Shown: positions 1 through 8,166 of the stretch, piece after piece
Position numbering within the stretch: position 1 is the stretch's first letter
Layout of the letters: each line of letters opens with the position of its first letter
Assembly (NCBI RefSeq): GCF_003315205.1
Contig: NZ_QNRR01000001.1
Coordinates: 868,001 to 932,000, forward strand
Length of the DNA: 64,000 nt
Direction: 5' to 3'
Source of the DNA: Roseimicrobium gellanilyticum
GTDB lineage: Bacteria > Verrucomicrobiota > Verrucomicrobiia > Verrucomicrobiales > Verrucomicrobiaceae
Made by a program: the position numbers and the translations under genes
Notes under the pieces: model-generated
The model's database searches: none
What the model was told of the DNA's origin: nothing
What the model saw: the letters and a program-made list of their open reading frames with translations, nothing else

Positions 1-656
1 CCTCTGGAAGTCAAGGGGGGCAACCATCCGGGCAACAGCAAGGCCAGGGACAGGGCCAAGGTCAAAGTCCCGGTGGCCAGCAGGGCATGGCTCAGGGTGG
101 GCAGGGGCAGGGGCAGGGCCAAGGACAGGGAACTCAGGGGCAGCAACCTGGGGACGGACAGCGAGGTGAGGGCGGTCAGCTTGCGCAAGGCGGGAATCGT
201 GCCGGTGGTGCGCGTCGCGGAAACACGGAAGGCAGTACCTCCGGTGGAGGAGGGGAAGGCGGACCGGGAGGAGATGGTGGCTGGTTCTTCGATGGTGCTG
301 CTGAAACCGACAATGACAGCACGTTGACGGGTTCCAACTTCGGCGACTGGACAGATCGCCTTCGCAAGGTGGAGGAGGCGTTGGAGGACCAGGAACTCAG
401 AAACCAAGCTGCCGGGGTCCTTGAAAACGCCCGGCAGATCCGCATGGATAATCGTCGCAATGATATGCCGCCTCAGAGTGATCTGGTGCAGATGAAGGTG
501 CTGCAACCACTGGCGGAGTTGCGCGATCGTGTGTCGGAGGAGCTTGCGAAGCGCGAGTCCGCCAACCCCTTGGCGCCGCTGGATCGGGATCCTGTGCCAC
601 ATCGCTACCGCGAGCTGGTACGTCGTTATTATCGGGAACTGGGAGGGGGCCAGTGA
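1..656 (+). CDS. C-terminal part of a Gln/Gly-rich protein (5' end outside window)
   Basis: The reading frame is already open at the left edge, so this is the end of a longer protein. The first ~60 visible residues are low-complexity Gln/Gly (GQGQGQ repeats), followed by a Gly-rich acidic patch. A folded, charged helical region of about 120 residues follows, containing WTDRLRKVEEAL and LQPLAELRDRVSEELAKR. The gene is followed after about 57 bp by a vWA-type membrane protein and then a caspase-fold protein. This resembles the large vWA gene neighbourhoods of Verrucomicrobia and Planctomycetes, so a membrane or envelope role is likely. The family is not recognised with certainty and no catalytic motif is visible. 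Confidence 0.75.
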   Translation, partial: SGSQGGQPSGQQQGQGQGQGQSPGGQQGMAQGGQGQGQGQGQGTQGQQPGDGQRGEGGQLAQGGNRAGGARRGNTEGSTSGGGGEGGPGGDGGWFFDGAAETDNDSTLTGSNFGDWTDRLRKVEEALEDQELRNQAAGVLENARQIRMDNRRNDMPPQSDLVQMKVLQPLAELRDRVSEELAKRESANPLAPLDRDPVPHRYRELVRRYYRELGGGQ

Positions 657-713
657 GGAGAGCAATGCAGATGAGCAAGAGCAAGTCAATGAACCGGGGA
701 GGCTGTGGGAACC

Positions 714-3092
714 ATGGTTGAGGAGTGGTTCTGGCAGAGCGCCACGGGTTCATGGCCGAAGATCGCGATCGCTCTCAGCGTGGCGGCTCTAGGGGTGTTG
801 TGGATTGCTTATCGCGGCGTGACGGGGCGTGCCTGGCGCAGGGAGGCGGCCATCCTTTGCAAGGTGCTGGTGTTTGCCCTGCTGTTGCTCATGCTCATGG
901 AGCCGATGGCCATGACCCGGGTGCCGAAGCCGGGGCAGAATGATGTGCTCATCCTCGCAGACGACTCTGCCAGCCTTGCTCTTCTCGACAGCACCACCGG
1001 AAAACCGGCAGGTGAACCGGTAAAGAAGGCTCTGCATCGAGATGCGTCGTGGATAAGAGAGGTGGAGAAGACTTTCCGGACGCATGCCTATTCATTTGAT
1101 GATCGGCTGCACGAGCGCACTCAGCTGGATGCCTTGAAGTTTGCGAGCATGCGTTCCGCGCTGGCTGGCAGTCTGGAGAGCCTACAGCAGCGATATCTGA
1201 GACAGCCGGTTGCCGCCGTGCTGCTCTTCACGGATGGCAATGCCACTGATGCGGCGAAGCTGGAGGAGATGATGGCGAATTCCAAGGCGTCCGCTCCCAT
1301 CTTTCCTGTTGTGACGGGCGTGCGTGAGGTATCGAGTGATCTGGCCTTGAAGAGCGTGGACGTCACGCAGACCCCCTTCGAAGATTCACCCGTAGCCGTC
1401 ACTGCGAAGATTGCCGCCGCCGGCCTTGGTGATACCGGTGTCTCCCTCGTGATTCAGGATGAGGCCGGCAAGGTGGTGAAGACGGAGAATCACAAGCTGG
1501 CCAAGGCCCAGACGGAGCACACGTTCCAGACCCGCTTCCGACCGGAGAAGATGGGTATCTCCTTCTTCAAGGTGTCCGTGGTGAAGGATCAGGCGGTGTC
1601 GCATCTGACGGATCCCGCGAAACTGAAGGAAGTGTCCGCCGAGGCCACGATGGAAAACAACCAGCGCTTCCTCGCGATTGACCGGCGTAGCGGGCCCTAT
1701 CGTGTGTTGTATGTGAGTGGCCGGCCGAATTGGGAGTACAAGTTTCTACGCCGCTCGCTGGAACCGGATGATGAAGTGAAGCTCGCGGCGCTCATTCGCA
1801 TGGCCAAGCGCGAGCCGAAATTCCAATGGCGGGGCAGGGAAGGGGAGACGAGCAATCCGCTTTTCCGTGGATTCAAATCGAACGAGCCTGAGGAGGCGCA
1901 ACGCTATGACCAGCCGGTGCTGAAGCGGCTGAATGTGATGGATGCGTCTGAGCTCGCGGACGGCTTTCCCAAGACGCCCGAAGAACTTTTTGGAAAATTC
2001 CGTGCGGTGGTCCTGGATGATGTGGAGGCGGAGTTCTTCACGCGCGAGCAGCTTGATCTGCTGGAGCGTTTTGTGAGTGTGCGCGGTGGGTCGCTGGTGA
2101 TGCTCGGTGGGCAGGAGTCCTTCCGGTTGGGCGGCTATGAGCACACGCCTGTGGGACGCATGCTCCCGGTGTATCTGGATCGGACTGGTGATGTGAGTCC
2201 TGCTGAGGAGGCGAAATTCAATCTTACGCGTGAGGGCTGGCTGGAGCCATGGATGCGCCTGCGCAACACGGAGCCGGAGGAGGAGTCGCGGATGGCATCC
2301 ATGCCTGCCTTCTATTCTGTGAATCAGAGTACGGCCATCAAACCTGGTGCCTCCATCCTCGCCACGGTTACGGATGCGCGAAGGAAGTCTCATCCTGCGA
2401 TGGTTGTGCAACGGTATGGCAATGGTCGTGTGGCTGCGGTGACGGTAGGCGACATGTGGCGCTGGGGTTTGAATGACCCGGCATCGCAAGCGGACATGGC
2501 GAAATCATGGAGGCAACTCTTCCGCTGGCTCGTGGTGGATGTTCCAGATCGCGTGGATATGCAGCTCAGCATCACACCTTCTGGTTCGCATGAGCTGGTG
2601 AAGCCGCAGGTGCGTGTGCGTGATCTCGCGTTCCGCCCGCAGGATGATGCCACGGTGAGCATCGAGATTCAGGAGCCGGATGGCGGGCGCATCTCTCAAG
2701 GGGCAGAGCCCGCGATGACAGAAGCGGGACTCTTTGAGATGTCTGCACATGCAGGTGCCCAAGGTGCCTACCGCGTGAAAGCCACGGTGAAGGACAGTGC
2801 CGGCGCGGTAGTCGGCGAAAGCAATTCGGGATGGGCGCTCAATCCAGCTGCGGAGGAGTTTGCGTCTCTGTTGCCGAATCGCCCGCTGCTGGAACGTCTC
2901 GCGGCCTGGAGCGGCGGGCGTGTGCTGACGGTGGATGAACTGGGCTCGTGGGCCTCGGAGCTTTCAGAGATCAAGATGCCCGTCATGGAAACGCGCACGG
3001 AACCTCTGTGGCATCGCTGGTGGGTGCTGGTGCTGCTGGTTGGGCTGTTGGGTACGGAGTGGTGGCTGAGAAGGAGGCAGGGATGGAGATGA
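714..3092 (+). CDS. vWA / glutamine-amidotransferase-like membrane protein
   Basis: A 792-residue integral membrane protein of unknown precise function. Two N-terminal hydrophobic helices (about residues 15-35 and 46-65) are followed by a von Willebrand A-like domain with a MIDAS-type DDSAS motif and the later strand AAVLLFTDGNATD. The middle contains a class-I-amidotransferase-like fold (VLYVSGRPNWEYKFLRRSL, then FVSVRGGSLVMLGGQESF), which lacks an obvious catalytic Cys. The C-terminus is a membrane helix (WWVLVLLVGLLGTEWW) with a basic tail, so the bulk should face the periplasm. The ATG at 714 is preferred to the GTG at 705 because GGGGAGG at 696-702 lies 11 bp from the ATG but only 2 bp from the GTG. 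The stop overlaps the start of the next gene, which suggests co-translation. Confidence 0.85.
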   Translation: MVEEWFWQSATGSWPKIAIALSVAALGVLWIAYRGVTGRAWRREAAILCKVLVFALLLLMLMEPMAMTRVPKPGQNDVLILADDSASLALLDSTTGKPAGEPVKKALHRDASWIREVEKTFRTHAYSFDDRLHERTQLDALKFASMRSALAGSLESLQQRYLRQPVAAVLLFTDGNATDAAKLEEMMANSKASAPIFPVVTGVREVSSDLALKSVDVTQTPFEDSPVAVTAKIAAAGLGDTGVSLVIQDEAGKVVKTENHKLAKAQTEHTFQTRFRPEKMGISFFKVSVVKDQAVSHLTDPAKLKEVSAEATMENNQRFLAIDRRSGPYRVLYVSGRPNWEYKFLRRSLEPDDEVKLAALIRMAKREPKFQWRGREGETSNPLFRGFKSNEPEEAQRYDQPVLKRLNVMDASELADGFPKTPEELFGKFRAVVLDDVEAEFFTREQLDLLERFVSVRGGSLVMLGGQESFRLGGYEHTPVGRMLPVYLDRTGDVSPAEEAKFNLTREGWLEPWMRLRNTEPEEESRMASMPAFYSVNQSTAIKPGASILATVTDARRKSHPAMVVQRYGNGRVAAVTVGDMWRWGLNDPASQADMAKSWRQLFRWLVVDVPDRVDMQLSITPSGSHELVKPQVRVRDLAFRPQDDATVSIEIQEPDGGRISQGAEPAMTEAGLFEMSAHAGAQGAYRVKATVKDSAGAVVGESNSGWALNPAAEEFASLLPNRPLLERLAAWSGGRVLTVDELGSWASELSEIKMPVMETRTEPLWHRWWVLVLLVGLLGTEWWLRRRQGWR

Positions 3093-4132
3093 GAAAGAAC
3101 AGGGACAAGGGAAAAGGGACAAGGGATAGGATGGGTACCATTGGTGCCTGCCTTGTAACGGTGTGCGCCCTGTTGGGAGTGGTATCGCCCTTGATTGCGC
3201 AGACGAAGCAGGAACCTGAAGCACGGGAATTGCGGGTGCTGATCGTGATGGGCGCGCAGGGAACAGAGGAGTACGGGAAACGCTACCGCGAAGAAGTGCA
3301 GCTTTGGGAAGATGCGTGCAAAAAGGCGGGGGTGGAGGCGCAGACGATTGGTGTGGCTGCTGAGCAGAAGGAGAAGCCGGATGCCATGCTGCTGCAGGAA
3401 ACGCTGAAGGCGCTTTCTGCAAAGCCCACGCAGCCGCTGTGGCTGGTGCTGATCGGGCATGGGACGTTTGATGGTCGCGATGCCCGCTTCAATCTGCGAG
3501 GGCCGGACATCATGGCGCCTGAACTGGCGGGTTGGTTGAAGCCCTTCAGCGGGCAGGTGGCCTGCATCCAGACGGCGTCGGCGAGTGCGCCGTTTCTGAA
3601 GGCGCTTGCGGGGCCGAATCGAGTGCTCATCAGCGCGACCAAAAGTGCGGATGAGGTCTTCTACACACGATTCGGGCAGTTCTTTGTGAAAGCTATCGGC
3701 GGTTCAGAGGAGGCGGATTTGGATCGCGATCATCAAGTGTCCCTGCTGGAAGCATTCCTGTGGTCGTCAAAGCAGGTGGATCGATTTTTTGAGACAGAGC
3801 AGCGCCTCGCCACAGAGCATGCGTTGATTGAAGACAATGGCGACGGGATCGGTACGCGTGCGCAAGCGTTTCTAGGCGTGCGTCTCGCGGAAGCACCTCC
3901 CGAGGGCAAAACGGCAGAAGGGTTGGTTGCGCGTCAATGGGCGCTGCTGCTGAGTGATGCTGATGCACAGCTGACCGATACGCAGCGGACGAAACGTGAT
4001 GCGCTGGAACGTGAAGTGGAAGCGCTGAAAGGGAAGCGCAAGGAACTGGGAGACGAGGCCTACTACACCAAACTCGAAGCACTGATGCTGGAGATATCAC
4101 GCATCTACGAGTCGCCGGACAAGGACACGTAG
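3083..4132 (+). CDS. secreted caspase-fold (C13-like) protein, probably lacking the catalytic Cys
   Basis: A 349-residue protein with a signal peptide (GACLVTVCALLGVVSPLIAQ, about residues 21-40). Its clan-CD layout is recognisable: a strand ending in LVLIGHGTFDGRDA with the expected His at about 126, then a strand VACIQTASASAPF at 159-171. The residue after the acidic/Asn position, normally Cys, is Ala or Ser here. A Ca2+-binding-like loop follows at 212-223 (DLDRDHQVSLLE, residues spaced as D-x-D-x-D), then EDNGDGIGT near 250. The start chosen has AAGGAGG at 3071-3077 upstream and overlaps the preceding gene by 10 bp. It is probably a partner of the vWA protein. Proteolytic activity is doubtful. 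Confidence 0.75.
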   Translation: MEMRKNRDKGKGTRDRMGTIGACLVTVCALLGVVSPLIAQTKQEPEARELRVLIVMGAQGTEEYGKRYREEVQLWEDACKKAGVEAQTIGVAAEQKEKPDAMLLQETLKALSAKPTQPLWLVLIGHGTFDGRDARFNLRGPDIMAPELAGWLKPFSGQVACIQTASASAPFLKALAGPNRVLISATKSADEVFYTRFGQFFVKAIGGSEEADLDRDHQVSLLEAFLWSSKQVDRFFETEQRLATEHALIEDNGDGIGTRAQAFLGVRLAEAPPEGKTAEGLVARQWALLLSDADAQLTDTQRTKRDALEREVEALKGKRKELGDEAYYTKLEALMLEISRIYESPDKDT

Positions 4133-4134
4133 AT

Positions 4135-4164
4135 CGCCGCTCTTTGCTTCCTGCAGGAGCGGCG
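4135..4164. terminator. hairpin between convergent genes
   Basis: A perfect 8-bp stem CGCCGCTC / GAGCGGCG (4135-4142 and 4157-4164) with a 14-nt loop lies in the 44-bp gap between two converging genes. It has no strong T-run, so it may act as a weak bidirectional terminator. Confidence 0.5.
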
Positions 4165-4176
4165 CAGTGAAAATCC

Positions 4177-6480
4177 TCACTGTATCACCTGGGCCGTTTC
4201 CCCTTTGGCTGGCATTGGCGTATGCTCCAGCTTGGCGAGGGCTTCCTTTACCAGCGATGCAGTGAGGGGCATGTCTGGATTGAGCTTGATAGGCTTATTT
4301 TGACCAGGAACATACAAGAGCCTTAGAGGAACGTAAGTGACCTTCAGCTTGGCCAGAGCCTGTTCGATCCTCGGATCAGGTTGCGTCCAGTCTGCGCGAA
4401 GCACTTCCACCTCGTGTTTGCGGAACTCATGTTGAAGAGAGCGGTCCTTGTATACATGCTGTTCCTGTTGAGCGGCCGCAGCCCACTGCGCGGTGAATTC
4501 TACGAAGACAGGCACCTTTTTGGAGCGCAATTCATCGACTGCCTCTGGAGCCCATGTCTTCCAGTCGAGCGAGGCTTGCGCTTTATCGCCTTTGATTGGC
4601 TTCGGCGCATGCTCCAGTTTGGCAAGTGCTTCCCTCACCAGTGAAGGAGTGTACGGGACGTCTGGATCAATGATCACCGGATCTTTTTGGCCAGGTATGT
4701 ACAGGACGTTGACCGGGATGGCGGACTTTTTGAGAAGAGCGAGTGCGTCCTCAATGCGGACATCTGGAGTGGTCCAGTCGGCACGGAGCAGTTCCACACC
4801 ATACTTGCGGAAGTCTGCTTGCAAGGCCTGGTTCTTGTACACCCACTTGTTGGCCTGGCAGGTGGCGCACCAGCGGGCGGTGAAGTCCACGAAGACGGGG
4901 ACGTTCTTTGCGCGCAGATCATCCACGAGCTCAGGTGACCACTCCTTCCACATGCCGTCCTTGGGACGTGGATAGGCCATCCAGAAACCAAAGACAAAGA
5001 CGAGCACGGTGAAGATGATGGCTTTCACCCTCGTTTTGGCGGGTTTGTCCGGCGTGAACCACCGGCCATAGATCCAGCAGGCGGCAGCAATGAAGACGAG
5101 CCCGATGAGGAGATCGCGCTGGCTGTATTCACCAATCAGGCCCATGAGCGACCAGGTGAAGTAGGCGGCGGCGGCAAGCATGAGGAAGGCCATGGCCTGC
5201 TTGAAGCTCTCCATCCAGGCGCCGGGGCGTGGCAATACGCGCAAGAGCCTGGGGAAGAAAGCCAGCACCAAAAATGGAAAGGCCAATCCCAAGGCGATGA
5301 CCGTGAAGAACACGAGCGAGGGCCATAAACTCAGACCAAGCGCGAACGTCAAGGCTCCCGCAAGGAAGGGCGCGGCACAAGGAGTGGCCACCAATGTCGC
5401 GAGGAGGCCCGTGAAGAACGAGCCCTTCAATCCCGACTTGCCGGTGAGTTCCATGCCCACGCCGGTGGTGGAGGTGCCCACCTCAAACACACCGGCCATG
5501 TTCAGACCGAAGATGAAGATGATGAGTACTACGATGAAGGAGAACCAGGGTGATTGAAGCTGGAATCCCCACGCAAGCTGCTCGCCGGCAGCACGCAGTC
5601 CCTGAAGCACGGCCACCAGCACCCAGAAGGAAATCAGGATGCCGAAAGTATAGGCAAGGCCATGGGCCAGCACACGTCTTGGATCTTCACCGCTTTGATG
5701 GACGATGCTGGTGACCTTGATGCCCAGTACCGGGAAGACGCATGGCATGATGTTCAGGATCAAACCACCCAAAAAGGCGAACAACAGCTGCTTGAAGATG
5801 TCGCCCACGGACATGTCGGAAAAGGACGTCCCGTCGCTGGCCTTGCTCTCCGTGGGTGTCGTGCCGTTGGTGGCATTGCTTTTCTCAGGCGTGGTCGATG
5901 TGGAGTCTCCCGCAGAAGCCGCCGCAGCAAACACGGAAGCTTGCGCAGCATCTGTCACTGCGGCATCCGCCACCGGCAGGGTGAGGGAGATTTGAAGCGT
6001 CGTGGGCTGGCAGGTTTGTGGATCACATACCAGAGCTTTCACTTCGCCTTCGAGCTTCACCTGCTCACCTGGCTTGATACCCGCAGGAGCGGTCAACCTG
6101 GCCGGAAGGTAGACAGTGTCTGAATAGCCTTGAGTCTTGGTGCCTCCAGTGGACTCGGTTTCATGGGTAGGAGGCCAGGGGAGGTCCTCGGCTTTCCAGC
6201 CTTCCGGAAGTTTCCAGTCGATTGTAGTGGGCAGGCCCGTGGCATCCGGTGGCAGGGTCTTGCCATAGGTGTGGTAGGTCGGCGCGTGCTGCAGCTTTAC
6301 TGCAACCCGGAAAGTGCCGCCGGGAGCGATGCTACTATGCTCAGATACCAATGAGGCGGTGACCGGCTCTTTCTTGCCTGCGGTGCCGGGCTTGAGCCCG
6401 GGGAGGTCGATGCCCTGGGCCATGATGGCGGCGGGCAGGAGCATGAGAAGTGCGAGAGAACGTAGCAGCGGACGAATCAT
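4177..6480 (-). CDS. dsbD: thiol:disulfide interchange protein DsbD with duplicated thioredoxin domain
   Basis: A 767-residue inner-membrane electron carrier that passes reducing power from cytoplasmic thioredoxin to periplasmic thiols. In order: a signal peptide; a DsbD-alpha-like domain with the Cys pair LVCDPQTCQP; an eight-helix membrane core with the two expected Cys-Pro motifs (NIMPCVFP and VATPCAAPF); and two successive thioredoxin-like domains of about 128 and 130 residues. The first (about 510-637) has an intact WCATCQ motif. The second (about 638-767) is clearly a copy (FVEFTAQW, HVYKD, EVLRADWTQPD, REALAKLEH-like end), but CATC is replaced by AAAA. The start MIRPLLRS gives a good signal peptide. 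Longer starts would run into the neighbouring CDGSH gene. Confidence 0.93.
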   Translation of the reverse strand: MIRPLLRSLALLMLLPAAIMAQGIDLPGLKPGTAGKKEPVTASLVSEHSSIAPGGTFRVAVKLQHAPTYHTYGKTLPPDATGLPTTIDWKLPEGWKAEDLPWPPTHETESTGGTKTQGYSDTVYLPARLTAPAGIKPGEQVKLEGEVKALVCDPQTCQPTTLQISLTLPVADAAVTDAAQASVFAAAASAGDSTSTTPEKSNATNGTTPTESKASDGTSFSDMSVGDIFKQLLFAFLGGLILNIMPCVFPVLGIKVTSIVHQSGEDPRRVLAHGLAYTFGILISFWVLVAVLQGLRAAGEQLAWGFQLQSPWFSFIVVLIIFIFGLNMAGVFEVGTSTTGVGMELTGKSGLKGSFFTGLLATLVATPCAAPFLAGALTFALGLSLWPSLVFFTVIALGLAFPFLVLAFFPRLLRVLPRPGAWMESFKQAMAFLMLAAAAYFTWSLMGLIGEYSQRDLLIGLVFIAAACWIYGRWFTPDKPAKTRVKAIIFTVLVFVFGFWMAYPRPKDGMWKEWSPELVDDLRAKNVPVFVDFTARWCATCQANKWVYKNQALQADFRKYGVELLRADWTTPDVRIEDALALLKKSAIPVNVLYIPGQKDPVIIDPDVPYTPSLVREALAKLEHAPKPIKGDKAQASLDWKTWAPEAVDELRSKKVPVFVEFTAQWAAAAQQEQHVYKDRSLQHEFRKHEVEVLRADWTQPDPRIEQALAKLKVTYVPLRLLYVPGQNKPIKLNPDMPLTASLVKEALAKLEHTPMPAKGETAQVIQ

Positions 6481-6551
6481 GGCAGAGGGAGCAGCAGTGG
6501 TGACGTGACGATGCGAAGAACAAGAGAAAGCATGACCGGAACTCACGCACC

Positions 6552-6812
6552 TCAGGAATCCTGAGGCGGCAGGTCGTTGTGGGACCCATCGCAATACGGT
6601 GGATTCTTTGTGTGCTTGCAGTTGCAGAGCCACACGCGGCGCTTTTCCGTGAGGGTGAATTTCAAAGGGGCGATGCCGGTCCCCTTGTGCGAGCCATCGC
6701 ACAGGGGTTGATGCCCTGAGCGACCACAACGACACCACCAGTGCACTCCGGCTTCGAGTTCCAGAGTCACGGGCATGGGTGAGGATGTTTGCGGTGTTGG
6801 CACGGGATTCAT
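6552..6812 (-). CDS. CDGSH iron-sulfur protein with two [2Fe-2S] motifs
   Basis: An 86-residue protein with two consecutive CDGSH motifs: WCRCGRSGHQPLCDGSH and LCNCKHTKNPPYCDGSH. Each carries the three Cys and one His that bind a [2Fe-2S] cluster, as in mitoNEET/Miner2-type proteins. It is a small soluble protein, probably in redox or Fe-S transfer. It lies 71 bp upstream of dsbD on the same strand, so co-transcription with this redox gene is possible. The ATG at 6812 is chosen because GGGAG lies 8 bp upstream. An earlier TTG at 6827 is also in frame. Confidence 0.88.
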   Translation of the reverse strand: MNPVPTPQTSSPMPVTLELEAGVHWWCRCGRSGHQPLCDGSHKGTGIAPLKFTLTEKRRVWLCNCKHTKNPPYCDGSHNDLPPQDS

Positions 6813-6869
6813 CTCCATCACTCCCAAAGGGTTCGATTGATGCGCGCCCGTGGATGTTTTGGATTCACC

Positions 6870-7916
6870 TCACACGGTATTTGGGATGCCTGCCACCTCG
6901 GCAATCAGCTTGGGACCGCGGTAGACGAGGCCACTGTAGACCTGCACGAGGGAAGCGCCCGCTTGCAGCTTCGCCTCGGCATCCATCTCGCCCATAATGC
7001 CGCCAACGCCGATGATGGGTGGTGGCGCTCCTTTGGCCTCACTCTTCAGGGCAAGAGCGAGGGTGGCAATCACGGCAGTGGACTGCCGCATGAGCGGCTT
7101 CCCGCTCAGGCCGCCAGCTTCTTTCCAAAGCTTGTTCTTTTTCACCCCTTCGCGGTCGATGGTGGTGTTTGTTGCGATGACACCTTCCATGCCCAGCTCT
7201 GCGAAGACCCTGGCGAGGACCTCGATTTGTTCTTCACCGAGGTCAGGGGCGATCTTCACCAGCAGGGGGCGATGCACGCCATGTGTCGTGGCCAGGCGCG
7301 CCTGCTCTTCTTTGAGTGTGCCGAGGAGACGGCGGATGGGCTCCTCCGCTTGCAGGTCGCGGAGACCCTTGGTGTTGGGAGACGAGATGTTCACCGCAAT
7401 GTAGTCCGCCACCTGGTAGGCCTTGCGCAGGCAGGTGAGGTAGTCATCCGCTGCGTTCTCCAGTGGTGTGTCGAAGTTCTTGCCGATGTTCACTCCGATG
7501 ATGCCGGTGCTCGTGCGCCGCTCCAGGCGATGCACAGCTTCATCGATGCCTGGGTTGTTGAAACCCATGCGGTTGATGATGCCCTCCTGTTCCACCAGGC
7601 GGAAGAGGCGGGGAGTGGGATTGCCGGGTTGCGGGCGAGGAGTGAGGGTGCCTACCTCCACATGGCCGAATCCCAAGGCGCTCCAGGCATCCACGGCAGA
7701 GGCAGACTTGTCCATCCCGGCGGCGAGGCCCACGCAGTTGGGAAATTTGAGGCCCATCACCGTGCGGGCTTTGGAGGGAGCAGGTTCCGGATCGGGCAAC
7801 ATGCCCAGCAGATGGCTGGCGCGCAGCAGCTTCACAGTCCATTCATGAGCCGTCTCTGCATCCAGTTGAAACAGGAGAGGACGGAGAATGGGGTAGAGGC
7901 GGTGAATGAGGGGCAT
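6870..7916 (-). CDS. pyrD: dihydroorotate dehydrogenase (quinone), class 2
   Basis: A 348-residue FMN enzyme oxidising dihydroorotate to orotate in pyrimidine synthesis and passing electrons to quinone. Class 2 features are visible. An amphipathic N-terminal extension (LIHRLYPILRPLLFQLDAE) inserts in the membrane and is followed by GLAAGMDKSA. RMGFNNPG comes next, then the catalytic Ser region NISSPNTKGL. The phosphate-binding end is IIGVGGIM and LVQVYSGLVYRGP. Its length fits the family. It stands 57 bp upstream of the CDGSH gene on the same strand. Confidence 0.96.
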   Translation of the reverse strand: MPLIHRLYPILRPLLFQLDAETAHEWTVKLLRASHLLGMLPDPEPAPSKARTVMGLKFPNCVGLAAGMDKSASAVDAWSALGFGHVEVGTLTPRPQPGNPTPRLFRLVEQEGIINRMGFNNPGIDEAVHRLERRTSTGIIGVNIGKNFDTPLENAADDYLTCLRKAYQVADYIAVNISSPNTKGLRDLQAEEPIRRLLGTLKEEQARLATTHGVHRPLLVKIAPDLGEEQIEVLARVFAELGMEGVIATNTTIDREGVKKNKLWKEAGGLSGKPLMRQSTAVIATLALALKSEAKGAPPPIIGVGGIMGEMDAEAKLQAGASLVQVYSGLVYRGPKLIAEVAGIPNTV

Positions 7917-8166
7917 GTGCCCCTTGAATTAGCGCTTGCGCAACCACCGGGCAAGACCGGGTTTCTGCGGGTTTACATCGTAGAGTCCGCCCATTTCACT
8001 TAAGAAGGCAGTTCCGGGACATTTTGATTGCGAATGGCCCCAGCATTGAGCATCCCTTCTTTTCAGGAATCACGATGTCATGTGACTCCTGTGCGGGCCA
8101 GTAGAGGCGTGGCCGATTTCCCAAGGAGCCGTGGACCATTTTGGATTTTCTGTGCGTACTTTTCTC

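Noticed and set aside
6789-8003. A 404-residue + strand frame
   Set aside because: It is antisense to pyrD, which has all class 2 motifs.
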